A model generated the notes under the pieces. It worked only from the letters and a program-made list of their open reading frames with translations. It was not told the origin of the DNA and searched no databases. A DNA stretch of 64,000 bases from Deltaproteobacteria bacterium Ga0077550 (GTDB lineage: Bacteria > Myxococcota_A > Polyangia > Nannocystales > Nannocystaceae): assembly GCA_001464385.1 (NCBI GenBank), contig LNFB01000175.1, positions 43,313-107,312 on the forward strand, read 5' to 3'. Positions 19,577-29,350 of this stretch are shown piece after piece. A program made the translations under genes and the position numbers. Within the stretch, counting starts at the first letter, position 1, and the number at the start of each line of letters is the position of its first letter.

Positions 19577-20269
19577 TCAGCCTCGGCTGCGCCACAGGAT
19601 CCACACGCGGGTCTCGAGCGCGTCGGTGCGCGGCAGGATGCCGACCTGCGCGTGCACCCGCGCGCTCTTGCCGTGCAGGTAGGTCTTCACCGCGCCGTCG
19701 GCCGTCGGCGGATCCTCGGACTCGGTCACCGCGAGGCCTTGGTCGGCCAGCGCCTTGCGATAGAACGCCAGCACGTGGTGGTCACGCGCGTGGACGCGGA
19801 ACGCGGCCTTCAGGATCCACGCGTCGGTCGCGGCGTCGAAGCGCGCCGAGCTCGACAGCCGGGTGTCGCCGGGCATGCGCGGCAACGGCAGCGTGGGCGC
19901 GTCGCCGGGTGGGTCCGCCGACGCGGCCTCACGGGTGGCATCCGCGGTCGCGCGGCGCGGCTCGGCGGGCTCGCGCGACGCGTCTGCTGCGTCGCGCGCT
20001 GCGACGGGAGCGATCACCCCGACCGCGGGCACCGGCGCCGTCGCCTCCACAGGGCCCGTCGTCGGGACCGCGACCGGGATAGGCGCAGTCGTTGGCCGGA
20101 CGGCCGAGGCCGGCGCCATCACCGGGTCCGTGGCCTCTGCCTCCACCGCGACCGGCTCTGGCTCTCGCCGCAGGAACCACGCGGTGACGAGCGAGCCCAC
20201 GGCGATGCCGAGGACGCGGTCGATCCAGCGCGCGCGCGCAGGCAGGGTCACTCGCTGACTGTAGATCAC
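19577..20269 (-). CDS. Membrane-anchored protein of unknown function
   Basis: About 230 residues (GTG start; a second GTG at 20251 is possible). One transmembrane helix (about 15-34) is followed by an Ala/Pro/Thr/Val-rich linker (40-135) and a compact C-terminal domain (RFDAATDAWILKAAFRVHARDHHVLAFYRKALADQGLAVTESE...). That domain resembles the small alpha/beta modules that evaluate a difference or residual, but no family is recognised. It is likely anchored with the domain in the periplasm. It sits between the NlpC/P60 lipoprotein and a divergent kinase. Confidence 0.75.
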   Translation of the reverse strand: MIYSQRVTLPARARWIDRVLGIAVGSLVTAWFLRREPEPVAVEAEATDPVMAPASAVRPTTAPIPVAVPTTGPVEATAPVPAVGVIAPVAARDAADASREPAEPRRATADATREAASADPPGDAPTLPLPRMPGDTRLSSSARFDAATDAWILKAAFRVHARDHHVLAFYRKALADQGLAVTESEDPPTADGAVKTYLHGKSARVHAQVGILPRTDALETRVWILWRSRG

Positions 20270-20378
20270 AACGCTGCGACGCGGTGCGAACTCACGACTG
20301 CCATCGACACGGCAGCGGCGTCGAGCCCTCGGCCGCGGCGCATCGAGACGGGCGGTGCGTTACCCTCTGCCGCCCGTG

Positions 20379-21584
20379 ATGTCCGAGCCGCTGCAGCCAG
20401 GCACGATGTACCGCGACTTCGAGATCCTCGCGGAGGTCGGCGTGGGCTCGTTCGCCCACGTGTACAAGGTGCTGGCGCCGGGCTTCGACCGGCCCTTGGC
20501 GCTCAAGGTCGCCACCAACCCGCGGATGAGCGACGACATGATCAAGCGGGCGATCCGCGAGGTCGCGGTCCTGCGCTCGCTGAGCAACCAGCATGTCGCG
20601 CGCCTCCACGGCTCCAGCATCGGCGCCGACCACTTCTACGTGCTGATGGACTACGTCGAGGGGCAGCAGCTCGACCACTTCCACGACTTCGACGAGCCGA
20701 TGGCGGTCGCCGACGCGCTGCGCATCGTCATGCAGGCGTGCATGGGCCTCGCCGAGGCCCACGCCCAGGGTGTGGTGCACCGCGACGTCAAGCCGGCGAA
20801 CATCTGGATCCAGCCCGACGGCGCGGTGAAGCTGCTCGACTTCGGGCTCGCGCGCGCGTGGGGAGTGCCGTGGGCCTACGGCACCAACGCCACCGCGGCG
20901 CGCACGGTGGTCGGCACGCCGCACTACTGCCAGCCCGAGCAGCTCGTCACGGATCAGCTCACGCCAGCATCCGACGTGTACAGCCTCGCGACCATCCTCT
21001 ACGAGATGCTGTGCGGCTATGCGGTGCTGTTCCCCCACCGCCACGTCACGGAGGTCGTCGAGGCTTTGCGTGACAACCCGATCGCGTGGCTCGACGCCCA
21101 CGCGATGCGCAACATGGTCCCGATCACGCGCTACCCCGGCTGCGGTGGCCTGCCAGACGCGCTGCTCGACCTCCTGCGTCGCTCCCTCGCGAAGGACCCG
21201 AAGCACCGCCCGCAGACCTCCGGCGAGATGGCGAGCATCCTCGGCACGATCCTCTGCGAGGATCTCGACGCGATGCCCGCGGCGCAGGTGCGCGTGGTCA
21301 TCCAGGGGCAGCGCCCGGTCGATGTGCCCCTCGCGCCGGGGCGACGCTCGCTGGGCGCCGCGGCCGGCTGCGACGTGGTCCTGCCCGGCGTCGGCGTCGA
21401 TCACGGCGCGCTGGTCGACTGGAGCGGCGCCGATCGACCGATGCAGATCCGGCCAGCGTCGCCCCAGCTCGAGCTGCTCCGCAACGGCGAGGTGATCCGG
21501 CGCGCGGCGTTCGTCGAGCCCGGCGACGTGTTCGCCCTGGGCGAGTGCCACTTCGTGCTGATCTATCCAGACGAGGCGTTCTAG
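20379..21584 (+). CDS. Serine/threonine protein kinase with C-terminal FHA-like domain
   Basis: The 401-residue protein has a complete Hanks kinase core: the glycine loop GVGSFAHV (21-28), Lys43 in LALKVA, the catalytic HRDVKPAN (Asp136), DFG at 154-156 and the activation region VVGTPHYCQPEQL. The C-terminal part (about 305-400) has the spacing of an FHA-type beta sandwich (GRRSLGAAAGCDVVLPGVGVDHGALVDW) although the canonical SRRH motif is absent. There is no transmembrane segment, so it is cytoplasmic. The last codons (PDEAF stop) form the first copy of a 19-base tandem repeat. Confidence 0.9.
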   Translation: MSEPLQPGTMYRDFEILAEVGVGSFAHVYKVLAPGFDRPLALKVATNPRMSDDMIKRAIREVAVLRSLSNQHVARLHGSSIGADHFYVLMDYVEGQQLDHFHDFDEPMAVADALRIVMQACMGLAEAHAQGVVHRDVKPANIWIQPDGAVKLLDFGLARAWGVPWAYGTNATAARTVVGTPHYCQPEQLVTDQLTPASDVYSLATILYEMLCGYAVLFPHRHVTEVVEALRDNPIAWLDAHAMRNMVPITRYPGCGGLPDALLDLLRRSLAKDPKHRPQTSGEMASILGTILCEDLDAMPAAQVRVVIQGQRPVDVPLAPGRRSLGAAAGCDVVLPGVGVDHGALVDWSGADRPMQIRPASPQLELLRNGEVIRRAAFVEPGDVFALGECHFVLIYPDEAF

Positions 21585-21645
21585 GCCCGACGAGGCGTTC
21601 TACGCCCGACGAGGCGTTCTAGGCCCGGCGAGGCGCTCTACACCG
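21570..21645 (+). repeat. Four tandem 19-base repeats at the kinase 3' end
   Basis: Units begin GACGAGGCGTTCTAG and recur with a 19-base period (21570, 21589, 21608, 21627); the fourth copy is diverged. Copy 1 encodes the kinase's last residues and stop, and copy 4 contains the stop (CTA, 21638-21640) of the convergent gene. This looks like replication slippage at the junction of two genes. Confidence 0.85.
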
Positions 21646-22237
21646 CGACGAGTCGATCGGTGCGCACCAGGGCGGTGCGCGCCCGCAGTCGGAGCGCGGC
21701 GAGGATGCCCTCGCGGGCGCGCTCGGCCCACGGTCCGGCGAGCATCGCCTCGCCGCGGATCTCGTCCGCGCGGCGCTTCGCCGCCAAGGGCATCTCCTCG
21801 AGCGCGCGGAGGACCGCGTCGCGATCCGGCGCGGGCCCCCGCTGCCACACCGCCGCGGCCGCGAGACGAGCGAGGCGAGGAGCGGCGAGCGCGAGCCCCA
21901 TCGCGTTGCGCGCGGCCACCCTCGTGCGCGACGCGAGGCCCTCGAGCCTGCGCGAGGCCGCGCCGACGCGGCCGAGCATCGCCACCACCTCCCCGTCGCG
22001 CTCGAGCCAGCGATCGACCACGGCCGGCCGCGCCGGCTCGCCCAGGGCGAGCTGGGTCAGCGCGCGCAGGCCCCCCAACGGCAAGGCCCGCCGCACTGCG
22101 AGCTCCGCGAGCTCGGTGCCCAGCGTCCTCGCCTCGACGACCGGCTCGATCGCCCAGCGCCAGGCCGCTTCGATGCTTCGCTCGACCCCGAGCGCCTGCG
22201 TGAGGACGTCTTCGGCCATCGGATCGTCGTGGTGCAT
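21638..22237 (-). CDS. Alpha-helical protein of unknown function
   Basis: The 199-residue product is almost entirely helical and Ala/Leu/Arg/Glu-rich (DRWLERDGEVVAMLGRVGAASRRLEGLASRTRVAARNAMGL is split by no Pro). No catalytic motif, signal peptide or membrane helix is seen. Codon use (GC-rich third positions) supports real coding. A Trp pair near residue 26 (AAWRWAIEPVV) is the only distinctive feature. It is divergent from the FHA hybrid kinase and convergent with the Ser/Thr kinase, so it could take part in the same signalling locus. Confidence 0.7.
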   Translation of the reverse strand: MHHDDPMAEDVLTQALGVERSIEAAWRWAIEPVVEARTLGTELAELAVRRALPLGGLRALTQLALGEPARPAVVDRWLERDGEVVAMLGRVGAASRRLEGLASRTRVAARNAMGLALAAPRLARLAAAAVWQRGPAPDRDAVLRALEEMPLAAKRRADEIRGEAMLAGPWAERAREGILAALRLRARTALVRTDRLVAV

Positions 22238-22352
22238 GGGGGTTCTCCCGGGTATCGCAAGCTGCGTGCCTCCGCGCGGCGACCCACAAGTTCGCGGAAT
22301 CCCGCGCCGCACGAGCGCGATCCACGGGCCTCGGGTGGCCCACCTCGGACAC

Positions 22353-22380
22353 GCAGGTGGCGAGACTGGTCGCCACCTGC
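22353..22380. promoter_or_regulatory. Perfect 11-base inverted repeat in a divergent promoter region
   Basis: GCAGGTGGCGA (22353-22363) and TCGCCACCTGC (22370-22380) are perfect complements around a 6-base spacer. They lie between the divergent 21638-22237 gene and the hybrid kinase, just upstream of TACGAT (22395-22400). No T-run follows on either strand, so an operator is more likely than a terminator. Confidence 0.5.
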
Positions 22381-22415
22381 GGCCCGCGGGCAGGTACGAT
22401 GGACTCAGCTCGCGC

Positions 22416-23926
<1,511 letters not shown>

Positions 23927-23930
<4 letters not shown>

Positions 23931-24655
23931 GTCCGACCGAGCCTCTCCGCCCCCTGCTGCTGCCCTGTGGCCTGCTGCCCTGCGCCCTGCTGCTCGCCGC
24001 GACCATGGTGGCGTGCAAGGCCGGTGACGACGACGGTGACGGGAGCAGCGGCGACGTCACCGGCACCGCCGCCTCGACCTTTGGGCACAGCGCGAGCGAC
24101 CCGAGCCTCGGGAGCATGACGTTCACGAACTCGAGCGATCCGACCGACCCGACGGACGTGAGCGCGAGCGCGACCGACCCGAGCGATCCCAGCGATCCCA
24201 GCGACCCCACCGACGCGACGGCGACGACGGGGTCCTCGGGCAGCGGCGAGACCACGGGCGCCGTCGACACGACGACCGATCCCTCGGTGGGCGAGTCGAG
24301 CTCCGGCGTCGATCCGACCGGCGAGTCCGACACCAACGGCGGCGGGGCCTGCTGCGACGCCCAAGACGTCGCGGGCTGCGGCGACGCCGGCATCGAGGCC
24401 TGCGTCTGCGCCGAGGAGCCGTTCTGCTGCGACGTGCAGTGGGACGTGGTCTGCACGGTGCAGTCGGTCCTGCTCGGCTGCACCACGTGCCCGGGGATCG
24501 GCGGCGGCGGGGACTGTTGCGCGGCCCATGGCAACCCCGGCTGCGACGACGATCAAGTCGAACAGTGCGTGTGCAACGAGGACTACGTGTGTTGCGTCGA
24601 CGCCTGGGACGACATCTGCGTCGGCATCGCGATGGACGCCTGCGCGGCGTGCTAA
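23927..24655 (+). CDS. Lipoprotein with two myxobacterial Cys-rich repeats
   Basis: The 242-residue product has a lipoprotein signal ending in MVACK (Cys about 27), a long Ser/Thr/Asp/Pro linker with repeated DPSDPSDPSDPTD, and two C-terminal units of about 45 residues. Each unit follows the pattern CCxxxxxxGCxxxxIExCVCxxxxxCCxxxWDxxCVxxxxxxC (about 142-190 and 195-242). These units occur in cell-surface proteins of marine-type myxobacteria, but their role is unknown. The cysteines are probably all disulfide-bonded. ATGA overlap with the hybrid kinase indicates co-transcription. Confidence 0.85.
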
Positions 24656-24658
24656 CGT
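24653..24658 (+). promoter_or_regulatory. -10 box of the aminopeptidase gene
   Basis: TAACGT ends 9 bases before the ATG at 24668 and overlaps the stop of the upstream lipoprotein gene. Confidence 0.4.
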
Positions 24659-24667
24659 GCGCGCCGC

Positions 24668-26059
24668 ATGCTCGATAGCCTCACGACGCGCGACAAGCCC
24701 CCCGCGACCCCGATCCACGCGCTGACCCGCTCGGCGTTCGCGAAGTGGGTGAAGAAGCGGCCGGCGGCCACGCGCAACTGGCTCGAGTCCATCGGCTTCG
24801 CCGGCGAGCGGGGCAAGCTCGCGCTCGTGCCCGGCAAGAGCGGCAAGCTCGCCGAGGTCGTCCTCGGGATCCCCGAGCAACCGGAGGCGTGGGACTTCGC
24901 GGCCGCGGTGGGCAAGCTGCCGCCGGGGCGCTACCGCTTCGAAGGCGCCCTGGGTGCCTCGGCGAACGACGCGGCGCTCGGCTGGGCGCTCGCCTCGTAC
25001 GCGTTCGATCGCTACAAGAACGCCGAGAAGAAGGCCGCCAACCGCAAGCTCGCGATCCTCGTGTGGCCGGCCGGGGCCGACGTCGCCGCCACGAGCCGCA
25101 TGATCGCCGCGCTGTGCACCGGCCGCGATCTCGTCAACACACCGGCGTCCGACATGGGCCCCGTCGAGCTCGCCCAGGCCGCGATCGACCTCGCGAAGCA
25201 GTTCGACGCGATCCATCAGGTCACCATCGGCGACGGGTTGCTGGCGAACAACTACCCCACCATCCACGCGGTCGGCCGCGCGAGCAGCCGCGCGCCACGG
25301 CTGGTCGATCTGCGCTGGGGCGACCCCTCGGCGCCGCGACTGACGTTGGTCGGCAAGGGCGTGTGCTTCGACTCCGGCGGGCTCGATCTCAAGTCGGCCT
25401 CGGGCATGCGGCTCATGAAGAAGGACATGGGCGGCGCGGCCTCGGTGCTCTCGCTCGCGCACCTCGTGATGGGCGCGAAGCTCCCGGTGCGCCTGCGCGT
25501 GCTGGTGCCGATCGTCGAGAACAGCGTCGCCGGCAACGCGTACCGCCCCGGCGACGTCATCCGCACCCGCAAGGGCACCACCGTCGAGATCGGCAACACC
25601 GACGCCGAGGGCCGGCTCATCCTGTGTGACGCGCTGGCCGAGGCCGAGACGGAGGACCCGGATCTCATCATCGACTTCGCGACGCTCACCGGCGCCGCAC
25701 GGGTGGCGCTCGGCACCGATCTGCCGGCGCTGTTCTCGACCGACGACGCGGTGCGTGACGCGTTCGTCGCCGCGGGCACGGCGTGCGGCGATCCGCTGTG
25801 GGCCCTGCCGCTGTTCGCCCCGTACCGCAAGCACCTCGACAGCTCGATCGCCGACCTCAACAACGTCGGCTCGGTGTCCGAGGGCGGCGCGATCACGGCG
25901 GCGTTGTTCCTGCGCGAGTTCGTCGGTCCGCGCCGACGCTTCGTGCACATCGACACGATGGCGTGGAACGTGTCGTCGAAGCCGGGCCGCCCCGCCGGCG
26001 GCGAGATCCTCGGCGTGCGGGCCGTGTTCGCGGCCCTGCGCGCGCGCTACGGCGGCTGA
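24668..26059 (+). CDS. Leucyl aminopeptidase family (M17) protein
   Basis: The 463-residue cytoplasmic aminopeptidase removes N-terminal residues from peptides using two divalent metals. Metal and active-site motifs are intact: GKGVCFDSGGLDLKS with the following MKKDMGGAA, and NTDAEGRLILCDAL, the M17 signature. The N-terminal 150 residues form the usual accessory domain (FEGALGASANDAALGWALASY). LVNTPASDMGP also matches. Length is within the family range; PepA or PepB type cannot be decided. Confidence 0.93.
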   Translation: MLDSLTTRDKPPATPIHALTRSAFAKWVKKRPAATRNWLESIGFAGERGKLALVPGKSGKLAEVVLGIPEQPEAWDFAAAVGKLPPGRYRFEGALGASANDAALGWALASYAFDRYKNAEKKAANRKLAILVWPAGADVAATSRMIAALCTGRDLVNTPASDMGPVELAQAAIDLAKQFDAIHQVTIGDGLLANNYPTIHAVGRASSRAPRLVDLRWGDPSAPRLTLVGKGVCFDSGGLDLKSASGMRLMKKDMGGAASVLSLAHLVMGAKLPVRLRVLVPIVENSVAGNAYRPGDVIRTRKGTTVEIGNTDAEGRLILCDALAEAETEDPDLIIDFATLTGAARVALGTDLPALFSTDDAVRDAFVAAGTACGDPLWALPLFAPYRKHLDSSIADLNNVGSVSEGGAITAALFLREFVGPRRRFVHIDTMAWNVSSKPGRPAGGEILGVRAVFAALRARYGG

Positions 26060-26152
26060 TTCGTGGATGAACGCGGAGCGTTCACGCGGACGAAGGCACG
26101 GTGCCGGCTGGCCGGGCGCCGAGGGCAGCGGCATACTGCGCGGGTGTCGTCG

Positions 26153-26833
26153 ATGAAGCAGTTCGCGCTGCCGGTCGTGGGGCTCGCCGTGATCGCGGCC
26201 TACTGGCTGTGGCGCAGCACCGCGGCCACACCCGTCCCCGCCGCCGCAGCGCCCTCGACTCCGCCCGCGGCGCGACCTGGCGGTGCGAGTTCGTCGCGGG
26301 ATCCGGGGGGCGCCGCCGCCCCGACGTCGACCCCCACGACGAAGCCGGGCGCCGCCCCGACGTCCGCGGCCGCCGAGGCGACGACCACCACGCGCCGCGA
26401 TCGCGAGCAGACCCGCCGCCTACGCGAGCAGCTGCGGACGCTGCACCGCGCGGGCGGATCGCGGAGCGCGGCTGATCCGACCGCCGACGAGGCGCCCGCG
26501 GGCAAGCTCGACGCCGCGTACATCCAGACCCGGATCCGCGAGGACCTCGTGCCCATCGCCCAGGAGTGCTACGAGTCGGCGCTCGAGGACGATCCCAAGC
26601 TGGGCGGCAAGCTGGTGATGAACTTCTCGATCGTCGGCGATCCGAGCGTCGGCGGCGTCGTCGACGAGGCCGACGCCGATCCCACCAGCGAGATCCAGCA
26701 GCCCGACCTCCTCGAGTGCATGAAGGAGTCGATGCTGAGCCTGTCGTTCCCGCCGCCCGAGGACGGCGGCACGGTCTCGGTCACCTACCCCTTCGTGTTC
26801 TCCGCCGACGGGCCCGCGCCGGCCAAGCCGTAG
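26153..26833 (+). CDS. AgmX/PglI-type C-terminal domain protein
   Basis: The 226-residue product has one N-terminal membrane helix (about 4-22), an Ala/Pro/Thr-rich linker (25-90) and a basic helix (RRDREQTRRLREQLRTLHRAG). The C-terminal domain of about 95 residues is AYIQTRIREDLVPIAQECYE...GGKLVMNFSIVGDPSVGG...LLECMKESMLSLSFPPP. That domain matches the AgmX/PglI C-terminal family, a TonB-C-like fold common in myxobacteria and linked to gliding and envelope functions. CATACT ends 6 bases before an in-frame GTG at 26144, so the true start may be that GTG (MSSMKQ). Confidence 0.8.
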   Translation: MKQFALPVVGLAVIAAYWLWRSTAATPVPAAAAPSTPPAARPGGASSSRDPGGAAAPTSTPTTKPGAAPTSAAAEATTTTRRDREQTRRLREQLRTLHRAGGSRSAADPTADEAPAGKLDAAYIQTRIREDLVPIAQECYESALEDDPKLGGKLVMNFSIVGDPSVGGVVDEADADPTSEIQQPDLLECMKESMLSLSFPPPEDGGTVSVTYPFVFSADGPAPAKP

Positions 26834-26846
26834 GACGAGCGCCGGC

Positions 26847-27476
26847 ATGGTCGTCGCGATCGCGTTCACCCTCGCCGCACTCGGCATCCTGCTCTTCGCC
26901 GAGCAGCGCGAGCGTGCTGGCCTGCAGCGGGTCAGCAAGGTCGCCGCCTCGATGGGCTTCCTCGCGACCGCGTGGGCGGCCGGCGCGCTCGAGCACGACT
27001 TCGGTCGGACCATGTTCGCCGCGCTGCTCGCCTGCGCCGTGGGCGACGCATGCCTGCTGTCGCGCGCGAGGGCGTGGTTCCTCGCGGGCCTCGTCGCGTT
27101 CGCCCTGGGACACCTCGGCTACACGCTCGCGTTCGCCGAGCGCGGCCTGGCGCTCGGCACCGCGGTCCCCGTCGGCATCGCGCTCGTCCTCCCGGCCTGG
27201 GTGGTGTGGCGCGTACTCGGGCCCCACGTGCCCGCCGACATGCGCGTGCCCGTGCTCGGCTACATCGGCATCATCACCGCGATGGTTGCCTGCGCGTGGA
27301 GTTGCGAGGGCGGCGACGCGACGTGGTGGATCCGCGTCGGCGCCACCGCGTTCTACGCCTCGGATCTGTCGGTCGCGCGCGACACCTTCGTGCGTCGCGC
27401 CTTCGTGAACCGGATGTGGGGCCTGCCCGCGTACTACGGCGCGCAGCTCGTCCTCGCCGTCGCGTCAGGCCGCTGA
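26847..27476 (+). CDS. YhhN-family membrane protein (lysoplasmalogenase-like)
   Basis: 209 residues with about eight predicted membrane helices. Family hallmarks are the polar residues in ACAVGDACLL (about 70) and GATAFYASDLSVARDTFV (about 170) with the C-terminal WGLPAYYGAQLVLA. Characterised members hydrolyse the vinyl-ether bond of lysoplasmalogens. That activity is plausible here because myxobacteria make plasmalogens, but it is inferred. It starts 13 bases after the AgmX-type gene and is likely co-transcribed. Confidence 0.85.
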   Translation: MVVAIAFTLAALGILLFAEQRERAGLQRVSKVAASMGFLATAWAAGALEHDFGRTMFAALLACAVGDACLLSRARAWFLAGLVAFALGHLGYTLAFAERGLALGTAVPVGIALVLPAWVVWRVLGPHVPADMRVPVLGYIGIITAMVACAWSCEGGDATWWIRVGATAFYASDLSVARDTFVRRAFVNRMWGLPAYYGAQLVLAVASGR

Positions 27477-27490
27477 CGTTCCGCGCGGCG

Positions 27491-28186
27491 CTACTCGAGC
27501 AGCTCGGGCTTCTTCGGCTCTTCGGGCTTCGGCTCGGGCTTCGGCTCGGGCTTCGGCTCCGCGGCCGGCTCGGGCTTGGGCTCCGGGGCCGGCTTCGGCT
27601 CCGCGGCGGGCTCGGCGGGCGACTCCGTGGGCTCGGCGTCGCTGGCCGCGGCGGCGGGCTTCTTCTTCTTCTTTTCCTTCTTCTCTTTCTTCTTCTTCGG
27701 CGCCGCGACGGGCTCCGGCTCGGCCACGGGCTCGGGCGCCGCGACGGGCTCGGGCACCTTGGCGGGCTCGGGGATCACGGCGGGCTCGGGCGCGGCCGCC
27801 GGGGTCGGCGTCGGCGCGGCCACGGGCTCGGGCGCCGGCGTCGGCTCGACCGCGGGCGTCGGTGCGGGCGTGGGCGCGGCTGCCGGGGTCGGCTCGACCG
27901 CGGGCGAGGGCTCCACCTTTGCGGGCGCGGCCGCGACCTTGGTGTCCGCCTTCGTCGGCGCGGCCGATTGCGCGTCGCCCTTGGGCGCGCCCATCTCGAC
28001 CCGCGCCGCCGCGCCCGCGACACCACCCCCGAGGTAGATCACCAGGGACGCGATCATCACGAGCCCGGCGGGACCGCCCGCGCGACCGCCGAGGCGCGCC
28101 GCGATCCACATCAGGGCACCGAGCGCGAAGCCACCGGCGGCCACCATGAGCACCACGGTGAAGATCATGTCGAGATCGTGCGGCAT
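27491..28186 (-). CDS. Membrane protein with long Pro/Ala/Glu/Lys tail
   Basis: 231 residues. Two transmembrane helices near the N-terminus (about 9-28 and 40-60) are followed by a very low-complexity tail: repeated VEPTPAP/PEPVAAPEP units (75-165), a Lys/Glu block (KKKKEKKEKKKKK) and EPKPEPKPEP. The tail is long enough to span the periplasm, as in TonB-like proteins, but no C-terminal domain follows. The ATG at 28186 is preceded by GAGGAG 8 bases away. Function is unknown; it converges with the YhhN gene. Confidence 0.75.
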   Translation of the reverse strand: MPHDLDMIFTVVLMVAAGGFALGALMWIAARLGGRAGGPAGLVMIASLVIYLGGGVAGAAARVEMGAPKGDAQSAAPTKADTKVAAAPAKVEPSPAVEPTPAAAPTPAPTPAVEPTPAPEPVAAPTPTPAAAPEPAVIPEPAKVPEPVAAPEPVAEPEPVAAPKKKKEKKEKKKKKPAAAASDAEPTESPAEPAAEPKPAPEPKPEPAAEPKPEPKPEPKPEEPKKPELLE

Positions 28187-28287
28187 CGCGGCTCCTCGCC
28201 GCGCGAGCGCGGCCGGTCCCATGCTAGCCCAGGGCCCGGACGACCACCAGAGGGCGCGCCGTCGTGCCCGTCGCCCGGGGACCGTGG

Positions 28288-28293
28288 TAATTC
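28288..28293 (+). promoter_or_regulatory. -10 box of selD, leaderless arrangement
   Basis: TAATTC ends 6 bases before the GTG of selD. Confidence 0.35.
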
Positions 28294-28299
28294 CGGGCC

Positions 28300-29343
28300 G
28301 TGAAGATCCGCCTCACCGAGCTCAGTCGCGCCGGGGGTTGAGCGGGCAAGCTCCGAATCTCGGAGTTGGCGCAGGTCCTGCGTCATTTGCCCCCCACCCT
28401 CGACCCGAACCTCCTCGTCGGTACCCAGACCCGCGACGACGCGGCGGTGTACCGATTGGGTTCGCGCGCCCTGGTGTTCACGGCGGACTTCTTCTCCCCG
28501 GTCGTCGACGACCCGTTCGACTACGGGCGCATCGCCGCCGCCAACGCGCTGTCCGACGTCTACGCCATGGGCGCGCGGCCGATCCTCGCGCTGAACCTGC
28601 TGGCGTTCCCGGGCAAGGTGCTGCCGGGCCGCGTCGTCGATCGGATCCTCGCCGGCGGCGCCGATGCCTGCCGCGAGGCCGGGGCGACCGTCGGTGGCGG
28701 CCACACGATCGACGATCCCGAGCCAAAGTTCGGACTCGCCGTGATCGGCGTGACGACCCCCAAGCGAGTGTGGCGCAACGTCGGGGCGCGACCGGGCGAC
28801 GTGCTCCTGCTGACCAAGCCGCTGGGCCTCGGCGTCGTCACCACGGCGATCAAGCGCAAGCTGGTGCGGCCCGCGGATCTCCGCGCCGCGACGAAGGTCA
28901 TGGCGACGCTCAACCGCGCCGCCGCCGAGGCACTCGTGCCGCTGGGCGGATCGATCCACGCGGTCACCGACGTCACCGGCTACGGGCTGCTCGGTCACCT
29001 GTTCGAGATGCTCGACGGCTCCGAGGTCGGGGCGACGCTGCGGTGGTCGGCGGTGCCCGTCCTCGCCGCGGCGCGCCGACTCGCGGCGCAGGACTGCTTC
29101 CCCGGCGGCACGCGGGCGAACCTCGCCTCGGTCGCCCGCCGCGTGCGACTCCACCGCGACCTCCAAGCCGACCCCAGCGTGGCGCTCCTGCTCGCGGACG
29201 CGCAGACCTCCGGTGGCCTCCTCGCCGCCGTGGCCCCGCGCGCGGTGGGTCGCGCCATGGCGGCGCTCGACGCCGCGGGGGTGCCGACCGCGATCATCGG
29301 CGAGATCATGGCCGGCAAGCCGCGCGTGCGCGTCCTGCCTTAG
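28300..29343 (+). CDS. selD: Selenide, water dikinase SelD, a selenoprotein with in-frame TGA
   Basis: Reading from GTG 28300, codon 14 is TGA (28339-28341) in the context SRAGG-U-AGK. It falls exactly at the catalytic Cys of SelD (Cys17 of E. coli, HGAGCGCK), and the essential Lys follows three residues later. The frame then continues as an intact 333-residue SelD (TRDDAAVYRL, GGGHTIDDPEPKFGLAV, VTDVTGYGLLGHLFEM, DAQTSGGLL). Translation of the upstream 13 codons (KIRLTELS) matches the family N-terminus, so the TGA must encode selenocysteine rather than end a gene. The enzyme makes selenophosphate from selenide and ATP, the selenium donor for Sec-tRNA. Starting after the TGA would remove the active site. 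Confidence 0.93.
28342..28366 (+). promoter_or_regulatory. Candidate bacterial SECIS hairpin of selD
   Basis: Nine bases after the TGA, CTCCG (28351-28355) pairs with CGGAG (28361-28365) around the loop AATCT, flanked by a G-U and an A-U pair. Position and size suit a bacterial SECIS bound by SelB, though the apical loop lacks the G/U pair typical of E. coli. Confidence 0.45.
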
Positions 29344-29350
29344 CCCATCG

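Noticed and set aside
28366..29343. selD starting after the TGA
   Set aside because: That would remove the catalytic residue and Lys; upstream codons match the SelD N-terminus.
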